A stretch of 64,000 nucleotides of DNA from Christiangramia oceanisediminis (GTDB lineage: Bacteria; Bacteroidota; Bacteroidia; Flavobacteriales; Flavobacteriaceae), in the NCBI RefSeq assembly GCF_022570735.2, contig NZ_JANCNS010000003.1:186001-250000 (forward strand). The letters are read 5' to 3'. The notes beneath the pieces were generated by a model. The model made no database searches, was not told the DNA's origin, and worked only from the letters and a program-made list of their open reading frames with translations. The position numbers were made by a program, and so were the translations under genes. Position 1 is the first letter of the stretch; each line of letters begins with the position of its first letter. Of this stretch, positions 46,226 to 55,677 are shown piece after piece.

Positions 46226-48089
46226 TTTCCTGTTTTTGCTCTTTTAAAACCGAAATTATGATCTCGGAATCTCCGTATACCGAATGCGTTTGCTTTTGAA
46301 AGTCATCTTCTTCTGCCTTGAAGATATTATCTACATAGGTTTGAGGATTCAGGTCTATAAGAGGGAACCAGGTGCTTTGAACCTGTATCTGTAATTTGTG
46401 ACCCTTTTTAAAGGTATGGTTCACACCCTGAAGGCTTAGGTTCACTTCGGTCTTTTTATTGGGTTCAAAAGGCTCCGGATTCTCGAAACCATTTCTGAAA
46501 CGCCCTCTCATCACTTCGCTTCTAACCATCATATGATAATTGCTCATTTTAAGGTGAGGCATGGTTTCTTCGTAATTTTCGGCATCAGGCGGATAAACAT
46601 CGATGATCTTTACCACCCAGTCTGCAGAAGTTCCAGTAGTAGCTACCTTCAGTTTAGCCTCGATAGGGCCAACAATTTTGAGATCTTCTTCCAGCACTTC
46701 GGTCTCAAAAACCAGAACATCAGGTCTTCTGGCGGCGAAACGCTGATCACCGGTCATATATTCTCTGGGAGTAAATACCGTTTTGATCTCATCATTGTAA
46801 GAAACCGGTTTTTCCGGGTCACTAACAAATTCCTCCACGTTTCCTGAAGGTGCATCAACCAGCTTTTGATCGTCTCCCAGGTAAAAGCTCATCGAACTGG
46901 TATTCTTCGGAGGCCATTCCTGGTAATTGTTCCATTTTCTTAGACCGGTGTCATAAATATGCGCTTCGGGAAGATCGGGTTTACCTTCAGCATTTCCCTT
47001 CAGAAAATGATTGAAGAACACGGTCTCATAATCTCTCTGGAAATGAGTAGAGATGCTGTCACCAAAATAGACATTCCCAACGGCCTGCCTGCCTGATTCC
47101 CTTGCCCAGTCCCCATGACTCCATGGCCCGAAAACCAGCATATTGAAATTATCGCTATTTTCTTCAATGCTGTTGTAAATTGCGAACGGCCCGTACAGGT
47201 CTTCCGCGTCAAATAGTCCGCCAACGATCATCACCGCCGGTTTAATGTCTTTCATATGCTGAACGATCCCCCGTTTCTGCCAGAAATCGTCATAATTAGG
47301 GTGTTCCTTCAGCTGCTGCCAGAACTCATTATCTTCCTTATAATACTCGTCCAGGTTGCTCAATGGCCCCTGGTCCAGGAAAAACTGGTACTGGTCTTCG
47401 GTTCCCAGATCCGGAAAGCTATACCACGCGGTATCTACCGGGGTTTCCTTTTGGTACCCGAACACCGATGTCGCCCGCCAGTAGCTCAGCAAATAAGCTC
47501 CATTATGGTGAAAATCATCAAAAAAGAAATCGCCGATACTTGCCTGTGGCGAAGCTGCCTTTAAAGCCGGGTGATCGCTGAGCAGTGAATAGGTGGAATA
47601 GAAACCAGGATAGGAAATTCCCCAGGTTCCCACCCTTCCGTTATTGTTTTCAACATTATTGATCAGCCATTCGATGGTATCATACGTATCACTGGCTTCA
47701 TCGACCTCTTTTCCTTGTTTATTCGGAATATAGGCACGCATATTATCATATTTTCCCTCGCTCATCCATCTGCCGCGCACGTCCTGGTAAACAATGATAT
47801 TACCTTCCTTCATCAGGATCTCGTTAGGACCTATCTTAGACCTGAACTGGTCTTCACCATATGGCCGGGAACTATACGGTGTACGCTGCATTAAAATTGG
47901 ATATTCCTGGGAAGTATCCTTTGGAGAATAAATAGTGGTATGAAGTTTAACACCATCCCTCATAGGGATATCCACTTCCATTTTTGTGTAATACTTCTTG
48001 ACATCGTATTCTGCATCTGTCTGGGCAAATACCGGACTTAAAATGATAAATGCGAATAGATTAAGCAGGTAAAATTTATAGGTCTTCAT
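46212..48089 (-). CDS. CocE/NonD-family serine hydrolase, secreted
   Basis: The 625-residue alpha/beta hydrolase has a signal peptide (AFIILSPVFAQ). It is of the X-Pro dipeptidyl-peptidase/cocaine-esterase family (S15). The nucleophile Ser sits in VGTWGISYPGFYST, the Asp block is VGGLFDAEDLYGPF and the His block is FGPWSHGDWAR. A C-terminal jelly-roll domain follows (LKIVGPIEAKLKVATTGTSADW). In S15 proteins it cleaves peptides or esters; the choice is not clear here. It is the first gene of the pair with the DUF885 protein. Confidence 0.9.
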   Translation of the reverse strand: MKTYKFYLLNLFAFIILSPVFAQTDAEYDVKKYYTKMEVDIPMRDGVKLHTTIYSPKDTSQEYPILMQRTPYSSRPYGEDQFRSKIGPNEILMKEGNIIVYQDVRGRWMSEGKYDNMRAYIPNKQGKEVDEASDTYDTIEWLINNVENNNGRVGTWGISYPGFYSTYSLLSDHPALKAASPQASIGDFFFDDFHHNGAYLLSYWRATSVFGYQKETPVDTAWYSFPDLGTEDQYQFFLDQGPLSNLDEYYKEDNEFWQQLKEHPNYDDFWQKRGIVQHMKDIKPAVMIVGGLFDAEDLYGPFAIYNSIEENSDNFNMLVFGPWSHGDWARESGRQAVGNVYFGDSISTHFQRDYETVFFNHFLKGNAEGKPDLPEAHIYDTGLRKWNNYQEWPPKNTSSMSFYLGDDQKLVDAPSGNVEEFVSDPEKPVSYNDEIKTVFTPREYMTGDQRFAARRPDVLVFETEVLEEDLKIVGPIEAKLKVATTGTSADWVVKIIDVYPPDAENYEETMPHLKMSNYHMMVRSEVMRGRFRNGFENPEPFEPNKKTEVNLSLQGVNHTFKKGHKLQIQVQSTWFPLIDLNPQTYVDNIFKAEEDDFQKQTHSVYGDSEIIISVLKEQKQENETK

Positions 48090-48172
48090 TAAGCTGGTTT
48101 TTTTAAGCTCCTAAAGATAGAAATATGCGTAAGAAACCTGAAATATTTCTGAATTTTAAGATCGCCCCCGGT

Positions 48173-49495
48173 TTAGCAGGGAACATTGGTAGAGATTCGA
48201 AGGATTTGAGTTTCCTTATCTTCCACCGCAAACCTATTATCGGCCCGGTGATTGATCACCCAAACCAGGTCTTCCCCTGAGAATAACAGCCAGGTATTTT
48301 CCTTTTCCGGAAGGGAGAATTTTTCATCCTTAAAGAACCTGCTCAATTTCTTTTTTCCATTCATTCCGAAGGGATAAAAATAATCCCCTTTCTTCCACTT
48401 CCTCACAGTTAAAGGATACTGAAGCTTTTGTTTTGGAACGTAAATGCAATTTTTGGAAAATGCCGCCATCTTTTCAACCTCGCAAATATGAAGCGTTCCC
48501 AGGTTAGGGATCATGACGTAATTTTCAGATTCCTCCAGGTGATATTCTTTTTCTCCCGAAGGCTTTTTCCTTTCTGTAAGCAACAATTTATCACGATCCC
48601 TGATAAGTCGAAAATCTTCGGAATATACCATTTTCCCACTCTGGGCGTTCAGCAGCTCGTAAACATCATTCCACTCAGTAAAACCAAAGGATTTCAGAAG
48701 TTGATACAATACCTGCCTTGGATTAGGAACCTTTTTCAAAAACTCGATATCAAGCTGATAGCCATAGGTGCTTTTTTCAACAATCTTAGGATACAACAGG
48801 CTTATATAATCCTCCACGAGATCCATGCTTTCCCTTAAATGTGACTGTGTCCTGGCAAAACTTTCCAGCAGTTGAGGGTTGAGTTCCTGCAGTACCGGCA
48901 CGATTTGATGCCTAATTCGGTTACGCATGTATTTATCGGAATGATTGCTGCTGTCTTCGCGCCATTTAAAGTGATTTTCCCTGGCAAAACTCTCGATCTC
49001 GTCCCTGGTGAAGTCCAGTATAGGCCTGATCACTTTTTTGTTCTCCCTTTTGATCCCGGTAAGACCTTCAGGGCCGGTGCCGCGTACCAGGTTGATCAGA
49101 AAGGTTTCAAGGTTATCATTGGCATGATGCCCGGTAAGTATATAATCAAAATGCAGGGAAGCACATAATTCTTCGAACCACTGGTACCTTAAATCCCTCG
49201 CAGCCATTTGAACCGAGATCCCATTCTCTTCGGCATAAGATAGAGTATCAAAACTTTGCGTAAAGACCTCTACTTCCAGTGAGTCAGCAAGATCTACCAC
49301 GAAGCTCTCGTCTTCATCGCTTTCGTCTCCTCGTAAATTGAAATTGCAATGAGCGATGGAAAATTCCAGTTTTGCGCGATGACAAAGATGTGCCAGCACC
49401 ACGCTGTCTACTCCACCGCTCACGGCGAGTAAGAGTTTACCGTTCCCCAAAAAAGGGTAATTGGTCTTGATCTGGTTCTTGAAGGCTTTTTCCAT
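48173..49495 (-). CDS. tilS: tRNA(Ile)-lysidine synthetase
   Basis: TilS changes C34 of the CAU-anticodon tRNA-Ile into lysidine, so that AUA is read. The 440-residue protein has the ATP-binding PP-loop LLAVSGGVDSVVLAHL, the NFNLRGDESDEDE block, DYILTGHHANDNLETFLINL and the RPILDF region. A TilS C-terminal domain follows with KWKKGDYFYPFGMNGKKKLSRFF (in pieces). It is an essential gene in most bacteria. The spacing from the CocE-type gene (83 bases upstream on the opposite side) suggests its own unit. Confidence 0.95.
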   Translation of the reverse strand: MEKAFKNQIKTNYPFLGNGKLLLAVSGGVDSVVLAHLCHRAKLEFSIAHCNFNLRGDESDEDESFVVDLADSLEVEVFTQSFDTLSYAEENGISVQMAARDLRYQWFEELCASLHFDYILTGHHANDNLETFLINLVRGTGPEGLTGIKRENKKVIRPILDFTRDEIESFARENHFKWREDSSNHSDKYMRNRIRHQIVPVLQELNPQLLESFARTQSHLRESMDLVEDYISLLYPKIVEKSTYGYQLDIEFLKKVPNPRQVLYQLLKSFGFTEWNDVYELLNAQSGKMVYSEDFRLIRDRDKLLLTERKKPSGEKEYHLEESENYVMIPNLGTLHICEVEKMAAFSKNCIYVPKQKLQYPLTVRKWKKGDYFYPFGMNGKKKLSRFFKDEKFSLPEKENTWLLFSGEDLVWVINHRADNRFAVEDKETQILRISTNVPC

Positions 49496-49539
49496 ACTCT
49501 CTCAAAGATACGAATGCCTGTAGAAATCTGGCAAGGATC

Positions 49540-50835
49540 TTAATTCAGATTGGAAAGAACTTCACGCATGGCCCTGGCCTTGAGCAAACACTCTTCGTAT
49601 TCCTTCTGTGGATCAGATTTTGCCGTGATGGCACCCCCTACCGAAAATGACAGGTATTTGTTGCTGGAATTGTAAAGAATACTGCGAATCACTACGTTAA
49701 AATCGAAATCGGCCTCTGGAGTGAAATAACCAACAGCACCGCTATACAATCCACGTCTCGATTCTTCCAGTTTTTCGATGATCTTCATGGCCGAGATCTT
49801 TGGAGCACCGGTCATACTGCCCATAGGAAAACTGGTTCTTAAAGCTTCCACCGCGGGAATTCCCTCGGCCAGTCTTGCCTTTACCGTAGAAATAAGCTGG
49901 TGTACCTGCCTGAAGCTATAAACCTTACAAAGTTCATCCACCTGCACACTTCCTTTTTCTGCGATTCGAGAAAGATCATTGCGCACCAGGTCCACGATCA
50001 TTACATTTTCTGACTGTTCTTTGGGATCGCTCGCCAGTTCCTTAGCGATACGCAGGTCTTCTTCGGGATTTTCAGATCGCCGCGCTGTTCCCTTGATAGG
50101 CTGGGAAAGCAATTGCTTACCTTTCTTTTTCAGATAGCGTTCGGGAGAAGCAGAAATAAGGTGATAATTTTCGAGTTTTAAATATGCAGCAAAAGGCGGA
50201 GTGGAAATCTGGTTAAGTGACTTGTATATATCCCTTGCTTCAATGTTAACATTTTCAGCATAAAATTCCTGGCAAAAGTTGGCCTCATAAATATCGCCAC
50301 GGTGAATATGCTCCAGCATTACTGTTACCTTTTCCAGATATTCTTCTTTTGAGATCCGGCTTTTAACGACCAGGGAGGAACTTTCAGAATGTATTTCTTC
50401 TGGTGTCTCCATGATTTCCTGGAAATCCGCATCGATCTCATCATCCACCATTCTAAGGTACTGGCATTCTACCATTTCTCCCTTTATGAAAAATATCTTT
50501 TGCGGCTGAAAGAAGTAAAGGTCTGGAAATTCGAGTCCGTCGTGATTCATGGAAAACAGGTCTTCCACATCATTTTTAAGATCATAACTCAAATAGCCAA
50601 ATATCCAATCGGCCGTTGTTTCCTGGTATTCTTTCAGTTTATCAAAGGCATCCACATGGTCGGTCTTGATTGCCGTAAATGCCTCAACGGCCAGGATCGC
50701 CTCATATTCCCCGGTTTTGGAATCTCCTTCATTGCTGTCGAGCCACACCACATCCTGGAATCTACTACCCCAGGAGAACAGCCTGTCTTTGAATTTCGCG
50801 GAGTCTTTTATTGAAAAAGTCTTGGAAGTACGCAC
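49540..50835 (-). CDS. pabB: Aminodeoxychorismate synthase component I
   Basis: The 431-residue chorismate-binding enzyme makes aminodeoxychorismate for folate. It has the GDIYEANFCQEFYAE block, SPERYLKKKGKQLLSQPIKGT with the PIKGT Lys typical of PabB rather than anthranilate synthase, NVMIVDLVRNDLSRIA and FPMGSMTGAPKISAM. The start is a GTG at 50835, directly after the FMN reductase stop, so they are coupled. The glutamine amidotransferase subunit PabA is not in this window. Confidence 0.92.
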   Translation of the reverse strand: MRTSKTFSIKDSAKFKDRLFSWGSRFQDVVWLDSNEGDSKTGEYEAILAVEAFTAIKTDHVDAFDKLKEYQETTADWIFGYLSYDLKNDVEDLFSMNHDGLEFPDLYFFQPQKIFFIKGEMVECQYLRMVDDEIDADFQEIMETPEEIHSESSSLVVKSRISKEEYLEKVTVMLEHIHRGDIYEANFCQEFYAENVNIEARDIYKSLNQISTPPFAAYLKLENYHLISASPERYLKKKGKQLLSQPIKGTARRSENPEEDLRIAKELASDPKEQSENVMIVDLVRNDLSRIAEKGSVQVDELCKVYSFRQVHQLISTVKARLAEGIPAVEALRTSFPMGSMTGAPKISAMKIIEKLEESRRGLYSGAVGYFTPEADFDFNVVIRSILYNSSNKYLSFSVGGAITAKSDPQKEYEECLLKARAMREVLSNLN

Positions 50836-51372
50836 TTAGGTTTCAATTTGATGCGCAAAGGTAGTAAGCACATCTTCAATTCCCATATCCAGCACTTCGT
50901 TAATTACCCTGCCATCCTGGAAATTGTCACGAAATGATGGAAAACTGAAATTCTCTATCACTTCCCCGCCAAACCTGATAAAAATATGTCGTGTATACTC
51001 CAGGGATGATTTCGCACCGCGTTTTCCCGGTGAGGTACTGAATAGCAGAATTTGCTTGCCTTCAAGAAAGTTTCTCTTATTTCTCGAAAGCCAGTCGATG
51101 GTATTTTTAAAAAAGGCAGAAGAAGCTCCGTTATGCTCATTTACCGCGATCACCAGCGAATCGTGCGCATCTATCAAATCCTGGATCTTTTTCACATTTT
51201 CTGGAATGCCTTCATCCACTTCAATATCCCGGCTATAAATAGGAAGGGGAAAATCGGTTAATTTGATCTGGGTTATTTCATGACCTTTTATCCGGTTCAC
51301 GATATGATCAAGCATTTCCTGGTTAATAGAAACACTGCTATTGGAACCTGCAAAGGCCAGGATCTTTTTCAT
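50836..51372 (-). CDS. NADPH-dependent FMN reductase family protein
   Basis: The 178-residue flavodoxin-like protein has the phosphate-binding FAGSNSSVSINQEML, the ISR-type loop PIYSRDIE, SLVIAVNEHNGASSAFFKNTIDWLSR (in pieces) and FSTSPGKRGA. It reduces flavin or a quinone-type substrate with NADPH; the exact one is unknown. I chose the ATG at 51372; the frame extends six residues upstream. It abuts pabB and is divergent from the mutarotase-like gene. Confidence 0.88.
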   Translation of the reverse strand: MKKILAFAGSNSSVSINQEMLDHIVNRIKGHEITQIKLTDFPLPIYSRDIEVDEGIPENVKKIQDLIDAHDSLVIAVNEHNGASSAFFKNTIDWLSRNKRNFLEGKQILLFSTSPGKRGAKSSLEYTRHIFIRFGGEVIENFSFPSFRDNFQDGRVINEVLDMGIEDVLTTFAHQIET

Positions 51373-51476
51373 AACAAGCTTATTTTTCACTAAAAATACC
51401 CAAATTTTACTTAGTTCAACAAATCTATTTTTCCTGAAAAAACAGAATTGTAACTTTATCCCAAAATGAGCAGGTT

Positions 51477-52355
51477 TTGAAGAAGCATTCCGCAGAAAAT
51501 GAATTCCTAAAGATACAAATCCAGGAAACCGGGGCCGAGCTGTGTAGCCTGATAGACAAGCGAACTGGTATTGAGCACATCTGGCAGGCCGATCCTAAAA
51601 TCTGGAGCAGCCATGCTCCTAACCTTTTTCCAATCATCGGAGCTTTGAAAGACGGAATGACCTATTTTGAAGGTAAACCATACGAGATCCCCAAACACGG
51701 ACTCGTTCGGCATAATAAAGATATCCGCCTGAAACAGCGTACCGAAACCGAACTGGTCTTTGAGTTGATCTATTCAGAAGACAGCCTGAAGTTATATCCG
51801 TTTAAATTCGATTTCAGGATTAGTTTCAGCCTAAGTGGAAGTTCTCTTCAGGTCAAACACCAGGTGATCAACCTGGGCACTGAAAAAATGTATTTTTCGC
51901 TGGGTGGTCATCCCGCATTCAATATCTGCCTTTTTGAAAAAGAAAAGATCGAGGATTATTCGATCGAATTCGACCAGAACATGAATCTGGACACCTATCT
52001 TCTAAATGATGACGGCCTGGTTAGCACTACTACCCGTAAAGTCCTGGAAAATGAGAATAGTATCAGGCTTAGCCCGGAAATCTTTAAAAAAGACGCACTT
52101 ATTTTCAAAAATATCGCTTCCTCTAAAGCCAGGCTCATAAGTAAGCAAAAAGGTGAAATACTTTCGGTACACTATTCAGATTTCAGGAACCTGGGTATCT
52201 GGGCCAAGCCCGGAGCACCTTATGTATGTATTGAACCCTGGCTGGGAATCGCAGATACGGCGGAGACAGACCAGCAGCTTAAAAATAAAGAAGGCATCAT
52301 GGAACTGATGCCTGCTCAGGAATTTAAAGCCGGTTACACGATAGCCATCGCGTAA
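51477..52355 (+). CDS. Aldose 1-epimerase family protein (YeaD-like)
   Basis: The 292-residue galactose-mutarotase-like protein has the family blocks GAELCSLIDKRTGIEHIWQADP, HAPNLFPIIGALKDG, KHGLVRHNKDI, FSLGGHPAFNI and the late CIEPWLGIADT. It resembles glucose-6-phosphate epimerase-type or LacX proteins rather than GalM. It starts with TTG at 51477, the only start that keeps the first beta strand. A small upstream ATG at 51466 opens a four-codon frame ending in TGA that overlaps this TTG, which may help reinitiation. Confidence 0.85.
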   Translation: MKKHSAENEFLKIQIQETGAELCSLIDKRTGIEHIWQADPKIWSSHAPNLFPIIGALKDGMTYFEGKPYEIPKHGLVRHNKDIRLKQRTETELVFELIYSEDSLKLYPFKFDFRISFSLSGSSLQVKHQVINLGTEKMYFSLGGHPAFNICLFEKEKIEDYSIEFDQNMNLDTYLLNDDGLVSTTTRKVLENENSIRLSPEIFKKDALIFKNIASSKARLISKQKGEILSVHYSDFRNLGIWAKPGAPYVCIEPWLGIADTAETDQQLKNKEGIMELMPAQEFKAGYTIAIA

Positions 52356-52367
52356 AAACTTTATTAT

Positions 52368-52475
52368 TTAACTTCTGTTTTTTCTCTTTGCCTCTTTAGC
52401 AGCACGTTTTTCTTTTAAAGTCATCGTTGGTTCTTTCTTAGCCGAATTCTTCGATGGTGATTTCTCTTTAGACAT
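52368..52475 (-). CDS. Small Lys-rich 35-residue protein
   Basis: An ATG at 52475 opens a 35-residue frame with 12 Lys and 3 Arg, ending TMTLKEKRAAKEAKRKNRS before the stop at 52368. I recall similar tiny basic proteins with the KEKRAAK phrase from other flavobacteria, where they are annotated as hypothetical. It lies convergent to the mutarotase gene and divergent from the TPR lipoprotein gene. The composition suggests nucleic-acid or ribosome contact, but this is inference. Confidence 0.65.
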   Translation of the reverse strand: MSKEKSPSKNSAKKEPTMTLKEKRAAKEAKRKNRS

Positions 52476-52602
52476 GATTTCTATAATTAGAATTAACCTC
52501 TAAATGTAGTGAATGTTCTAATACAAAAATCAGAAATTTAAGTGATCATTTCGTATTTTTATAGTCCCTTTTCCAGAACGGCCTGCTCATAAATCATTTA
52601 TT

Positions 52603-54324
52603 ATGAGACCATTAATTTACACCCTGGCCATCCTGCTGTTTTTTTCCTGCAAAAATTCTGAAAATGAACCTGAAGAGATCCTTATCAAAGAAGCTCCAGA
52701 AAGCAGGTACGGTTGTGCTCCACAGGTAACGGACACTGACTGGTACAAATCTGATAATAAAGCGCCGCTCTTCGAGGGACTTGATGCAGTAGATTATCCC
52801 ATAGAAACAAACAATCCGGAAGCCCAGAAATATTTCAACCAGGGCCTTGTGCTCGCATACGGTTTTAATCATGCCGAAGCAGCAAGATCGTTCTATTATG
52901 CAACGAAACTGGACCCTGAGTGCGCCATGTGTTACTGGGGTTACGCCTATGTGCTGGGTCCTAATTATAACGCCGGCATGGAAGACGATAATTATGAGAG
53001 AGCTTTTGAAGCGATACAAAAAGCAAAAAAAGCAGGATCGGGTTCAGAAAAGGAAATGGCATTGATCAATGCAATGTATGAAAGATACGAGGCCGACCCG
53101 GTGGAAGACAGAACTCAACTTGACCAGGCCTACAGCCAGGCGATGAAAAAAGTTCATCAAAAATATCCGGAAGATGAAAATATTGCAGCGATGTATGCCG
53201 AGTCTATTATGAACATGCATCCCTGGCAATTATTCGACAAGCAGGGAAATCCGGAACCCTGGACACCAGAAATTGTGGGACTACTTGAAAATATTCTGAA
53301 AAAGAATCCGGATCACCCAGGGGCCAACCACTTTTACATTCATGCCGTAGAAGCATCCAGCACCCCTGAACGGGCGAATGCATCTGCTAAGGCTTTCGAT
53401 GACGGACTGGTCCCTGGCTCAGGCCATCTTGTTCATATGCCATCCCATGTTTATATAAGAACCGGCGAATATCACAAAGGGACCGTAGCCAATATAAAAG
53501 CTGTAGAAGCAGATAGTATTTACGTAACTAAATGCCATGCACAGGGAGCTTATCCCCTGGCCTATTATCCGCATAACTATCATTTTCTGGCGGCGACAGC
53601 TACGCTTGAGGGTAATAGCGAATGGGCTATGATAGGAGCCAATAAATTATCTGAACATGTTCACCCAGATCTCATGAAAGAACCCGGCTGGGGTACGCTT
53701 CAGCATTACTATGCTATCCCGTTATATGTGCAGGTTAAACTTGGCCGCTGGAATGACCTGGTCAATTCTGAATTTAAAACCTATGACCTGCCATATCTGG
53801 AAGCGGTTAAGAATTATGCCCAGGGAATGGCCTATATGGCCAATAATGACCTGGATAATGCGAATAAAAAGCTGAAAAATCTTGAAAATCTCGCCGAAGA
53901 TGAAAGCCTGGAAGAAGTAAGTATCTGGGAGATCAATTCGGTTTCTACCCTGATGCAGATCGCCAAAAGAGTACTTAAGGCTGAAATTCTAGCAAACCAG
54001 GAACAATTTGAGGAAAGTATAGCCTTGCTGAAAGAAGCCGTGGAAATTGAAGATTCACTTAATTATGATGAACCTCCAGATTGGTTCTTTTCGGTAAGAC
54101 ATCATTTGGGAGCCGTGCAGATAGAAGCCGGCAACTACCAGGAAGCCATAACAACCTATAATGAAGACCTTAATAGACTTCCAAAGAATGGCTGGGCCCA
54201 GCACGGGATGAAACTGGCCTATGAATATCTGAATGACGTAGATAACGTTAAAAAAATGGATCAATTAATTGCAAGCAGCTGGAAAGGAGCTGATATTGAG
54301 ATCAATTCATCCCGAATCAAATAA
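52603..54324 (+). CDS. TPR-repeat lipoprotein
   Basis: The 573-residue protein has a lipoprotein signal (LLFFSCKNSE, Cys16). A start block QKYFNQGLVLAYGFNHAEAA (TPR 1) and YYATKLDPECAMCYWGYAYV are followed by further helical repeats. At the C-terminal end is a classical TPR (HHLGAVQIEAGNYQEAITTYNEDLNRLP, in pieces). HFYIHAVEASSTPERA and HMPSHVYIRTGEYHKG are conserved in this family of exported TPR proteins with unknown role. It probably acts as a periplasmic or surface scaffold. Confidence 0.82.
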   Translation: MRPLIYTLAILLFFSCKNSENEPEEILIKEAPESRYGCAPQVTDTDWYKSDNKAPLFEGLDAVDYPIETNNPEAQKYFNQGLVLAYGFNHAEAARSFYYATKLDPECAMCYWGYAYVLGPNYNAGMEDDNYERAFEAIQKAKKAGSGSEKEMALINAMYERYEADPVEDRTQLDQAYSQAMKKVHQKYPEDENIAAMYAESIMNMHPWQLFDKQGNPEPWTPEIVGLLENILKKNPDHPGANHFYIHAVEASSTPERANASAKAFDDGLVPGSGHLVHMPSHVYIRTGEYHKGTVANIKAVEADSIYVTKCHAQGAYPLAYYPHNYHFLAATATLEGNSEWAMIGANKLSEHVHPDLMKEPGWGTLQHYYAIPLYVQVKLGRWNDLVNSEFKTYDLPYLEAVKNYAQGMAYMANNDLDNANKKLKNLENLAEDESLEEVSIWEINSVSTLMQIAKRVLKAEILANQEQFEESIALLKEAVEIEDSLNYDEPPDWFFSVRHHLGAVQIEAGNYQEAITTYNEDLNRLPKNGWAQHGMKLAYEYLNDVDNVKKMDQLIASSWKGADIEINSSRIK

Positions 54325-54382
54325 TTATACAATTACCTGCAAATCAATTTTTTATTATTTTCAAAGTATAAAAAGTTATCCT

Positions 54383-54551
54383 ATGAAAAATTAAAATCTA
54401 ATCTTCGGGCTTTTTTTTCCTTTTGGCCGTTTCCATATCACAGGCTCAGGAAGATATTGTACATATTCTTAATGGAGGAAAAAAAGGTAAGGTAACCTCG
54501 GTAAGCAGTGACGTGATAAGTTTCGTCTATTCTGGTGACTTAATATTTTGA
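54383..54551 (+). pseudogene. Decayed gene for a small exported protein
   Basis: The last 40 codons read as the signal-peptide end and mature N-terminus of a secreted protein: LLAVSISQAQEDIVHILNG, then KGKVTSVSSDVISFVYSGD and a stop. The matching start ATG at 54383 is out of frame. One extra A in the A-run after it and one extra T in the T-run at 54411-54418 would join them into a normal leader. The mature part resembles the many Bacteroidetes proteins beginning with a DxIxLxNGxxIxGKV pattern. I read it as a truncated, frameshifted remnant. Confidence 0.55.
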
Positions 54552-54818
54552 CATTTTTCAGGCCTTAGCCATAAAATTGAAATTGACCGAATAAAGCCAA
54601 ATTGCGATTTTCTCTACTTTGAATATTTCAAAATCTGCATCCAAACAACTTATTCATGAAATAATTCATTCTTATCTCTTGATTAAACAATTACTAAAGT
54701 CAAGAACAACAAATTGTTTACCAGTATTTTAGCTTATTTTTATAAATCTTTTTTATGCTCTGAAATTGATTTTTAATAATCAAGGTGAATGTTAGGAATT
54801 TATTTGAAAACCTGAAAT
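54552..54818. other. AT-rich gap, no gene seen
   Basis: These 267 bases between the decayed gene and the acidic lipoprotein hold no convincing frame, RNA or terminator. They are very AT-rich and probably carry the lipoprotein promoter. Confidence 0.4.
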
Positions 54819-55676
54819 ATGAAGACGCGAGCAATGCAATTCAATATCCTGAAGATCTTTTTTCTAAGCGCTTTTATAGTATGTTTCATATCCTGTTCAG
54901 AGGACGATGACGCAGATGAAATTGATGATACTAATGGAGATAATGAGGAAATCGATGGGGACGATGATAATTCGAACGGGAATGACGGAGATTCCTTCGA
55001 TAATTCAGATATAGTTTTCCTTTTGATCGATGAGGACGCCATCGACAATGGAAATGAACCCAATAATTTTTCAGAAACCGATGTGAACGATAATATAGCT
55101 GAAATTGGCCAGAGAGCCATCCTTGATTATTTCCAGGATAATATTGGTGAGACTATCGATCTATATTCGGGACAGGTTGGCGATGAGGGATTCTTCGCTC
55201 CCAGCACCATTCCAGACAGCTGGATTTCTGCAGGACCAACCAATAGTGGATTACAAAATTACCTCACCCCCGGTCCCGGCCTTGGTGCCGAGGGCGACGA
55301 TCCCGAAGTGCTGCTGGACGAAATTCCTGATGTGATTCCCTTACGGGCCACCGGACTTAAAATGCTGGAAGGTGAAACCGTTTACGTCGTGGTTTATGAC
55401 AGCGATATTTCTATCAATTATGACCCGATCGAAGCTAACCTTCAGGGCGATAACCTGGGCATCGTCGCCTTTGATGTACTGAGCGTTACAGAAAGAACCA
55501 ACGGTTCAAGTTCTGATCTTCCGGTGATCAGCATTCGAATTCGTGATGCTGAAGAAATCGGGCAACTCAACCTGGGACTATTTTCCAATGCCCCTGTTCC
55601 GGAATCATCTTCTGAACCTTTTGACGTTGAGCCACCGGCAGGGCCTGAGTCCATTGAAATTGTAAATGCCAGTTAG
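54819..55676 (+). CDS. Acidic lipoprotein of unknown function
   Basis: The 285-residue protein has a lipoprotein signal (FIVCFISCSEDDD). A very acidic linker of Asp, Glu, Asn and Gly (residues ~27-60) is followed by a folded region I do not recognise. It includes FLLIDEDAIDNGNEPNNFSETD, PSTIPDSWISAGPTNSG and ETVYVVVYDSDISINYDP (each taken separately). The acidic stretch after the lipid Cys is typical of surface lipoproteins in Bacteroidetes. A second ATG at 54834 is an alternative start. No neighbour clarifies its job. Confidence 0.72.
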   Translation: MKTRAMQFNILKIFFLSAFIVCFISCSEDDDADEIDDTNGDNEEIDGDDDNSNGNDGDSFDNSDIVFLLIDEDAIDNGNEPNNFSETDVNDNIAEIGQRAILDYFQDNIGETIDLYSGQVGDEGFFAPSTIPDSWISAGPTNSGLQNYLTPGPGLGAEGDDPEVLLDEIPDVIPLRATGLKMLEGETVYVVVYDSDISINYDPIEANLQGDNLGIVAFDVLSVTERTNGSSSDLPVISIRIRDAEEIGQLNLGLFSNAPVPESSSEPFDVEPPAGPESIEIVNAS

Positions 55677-55677
55677 G

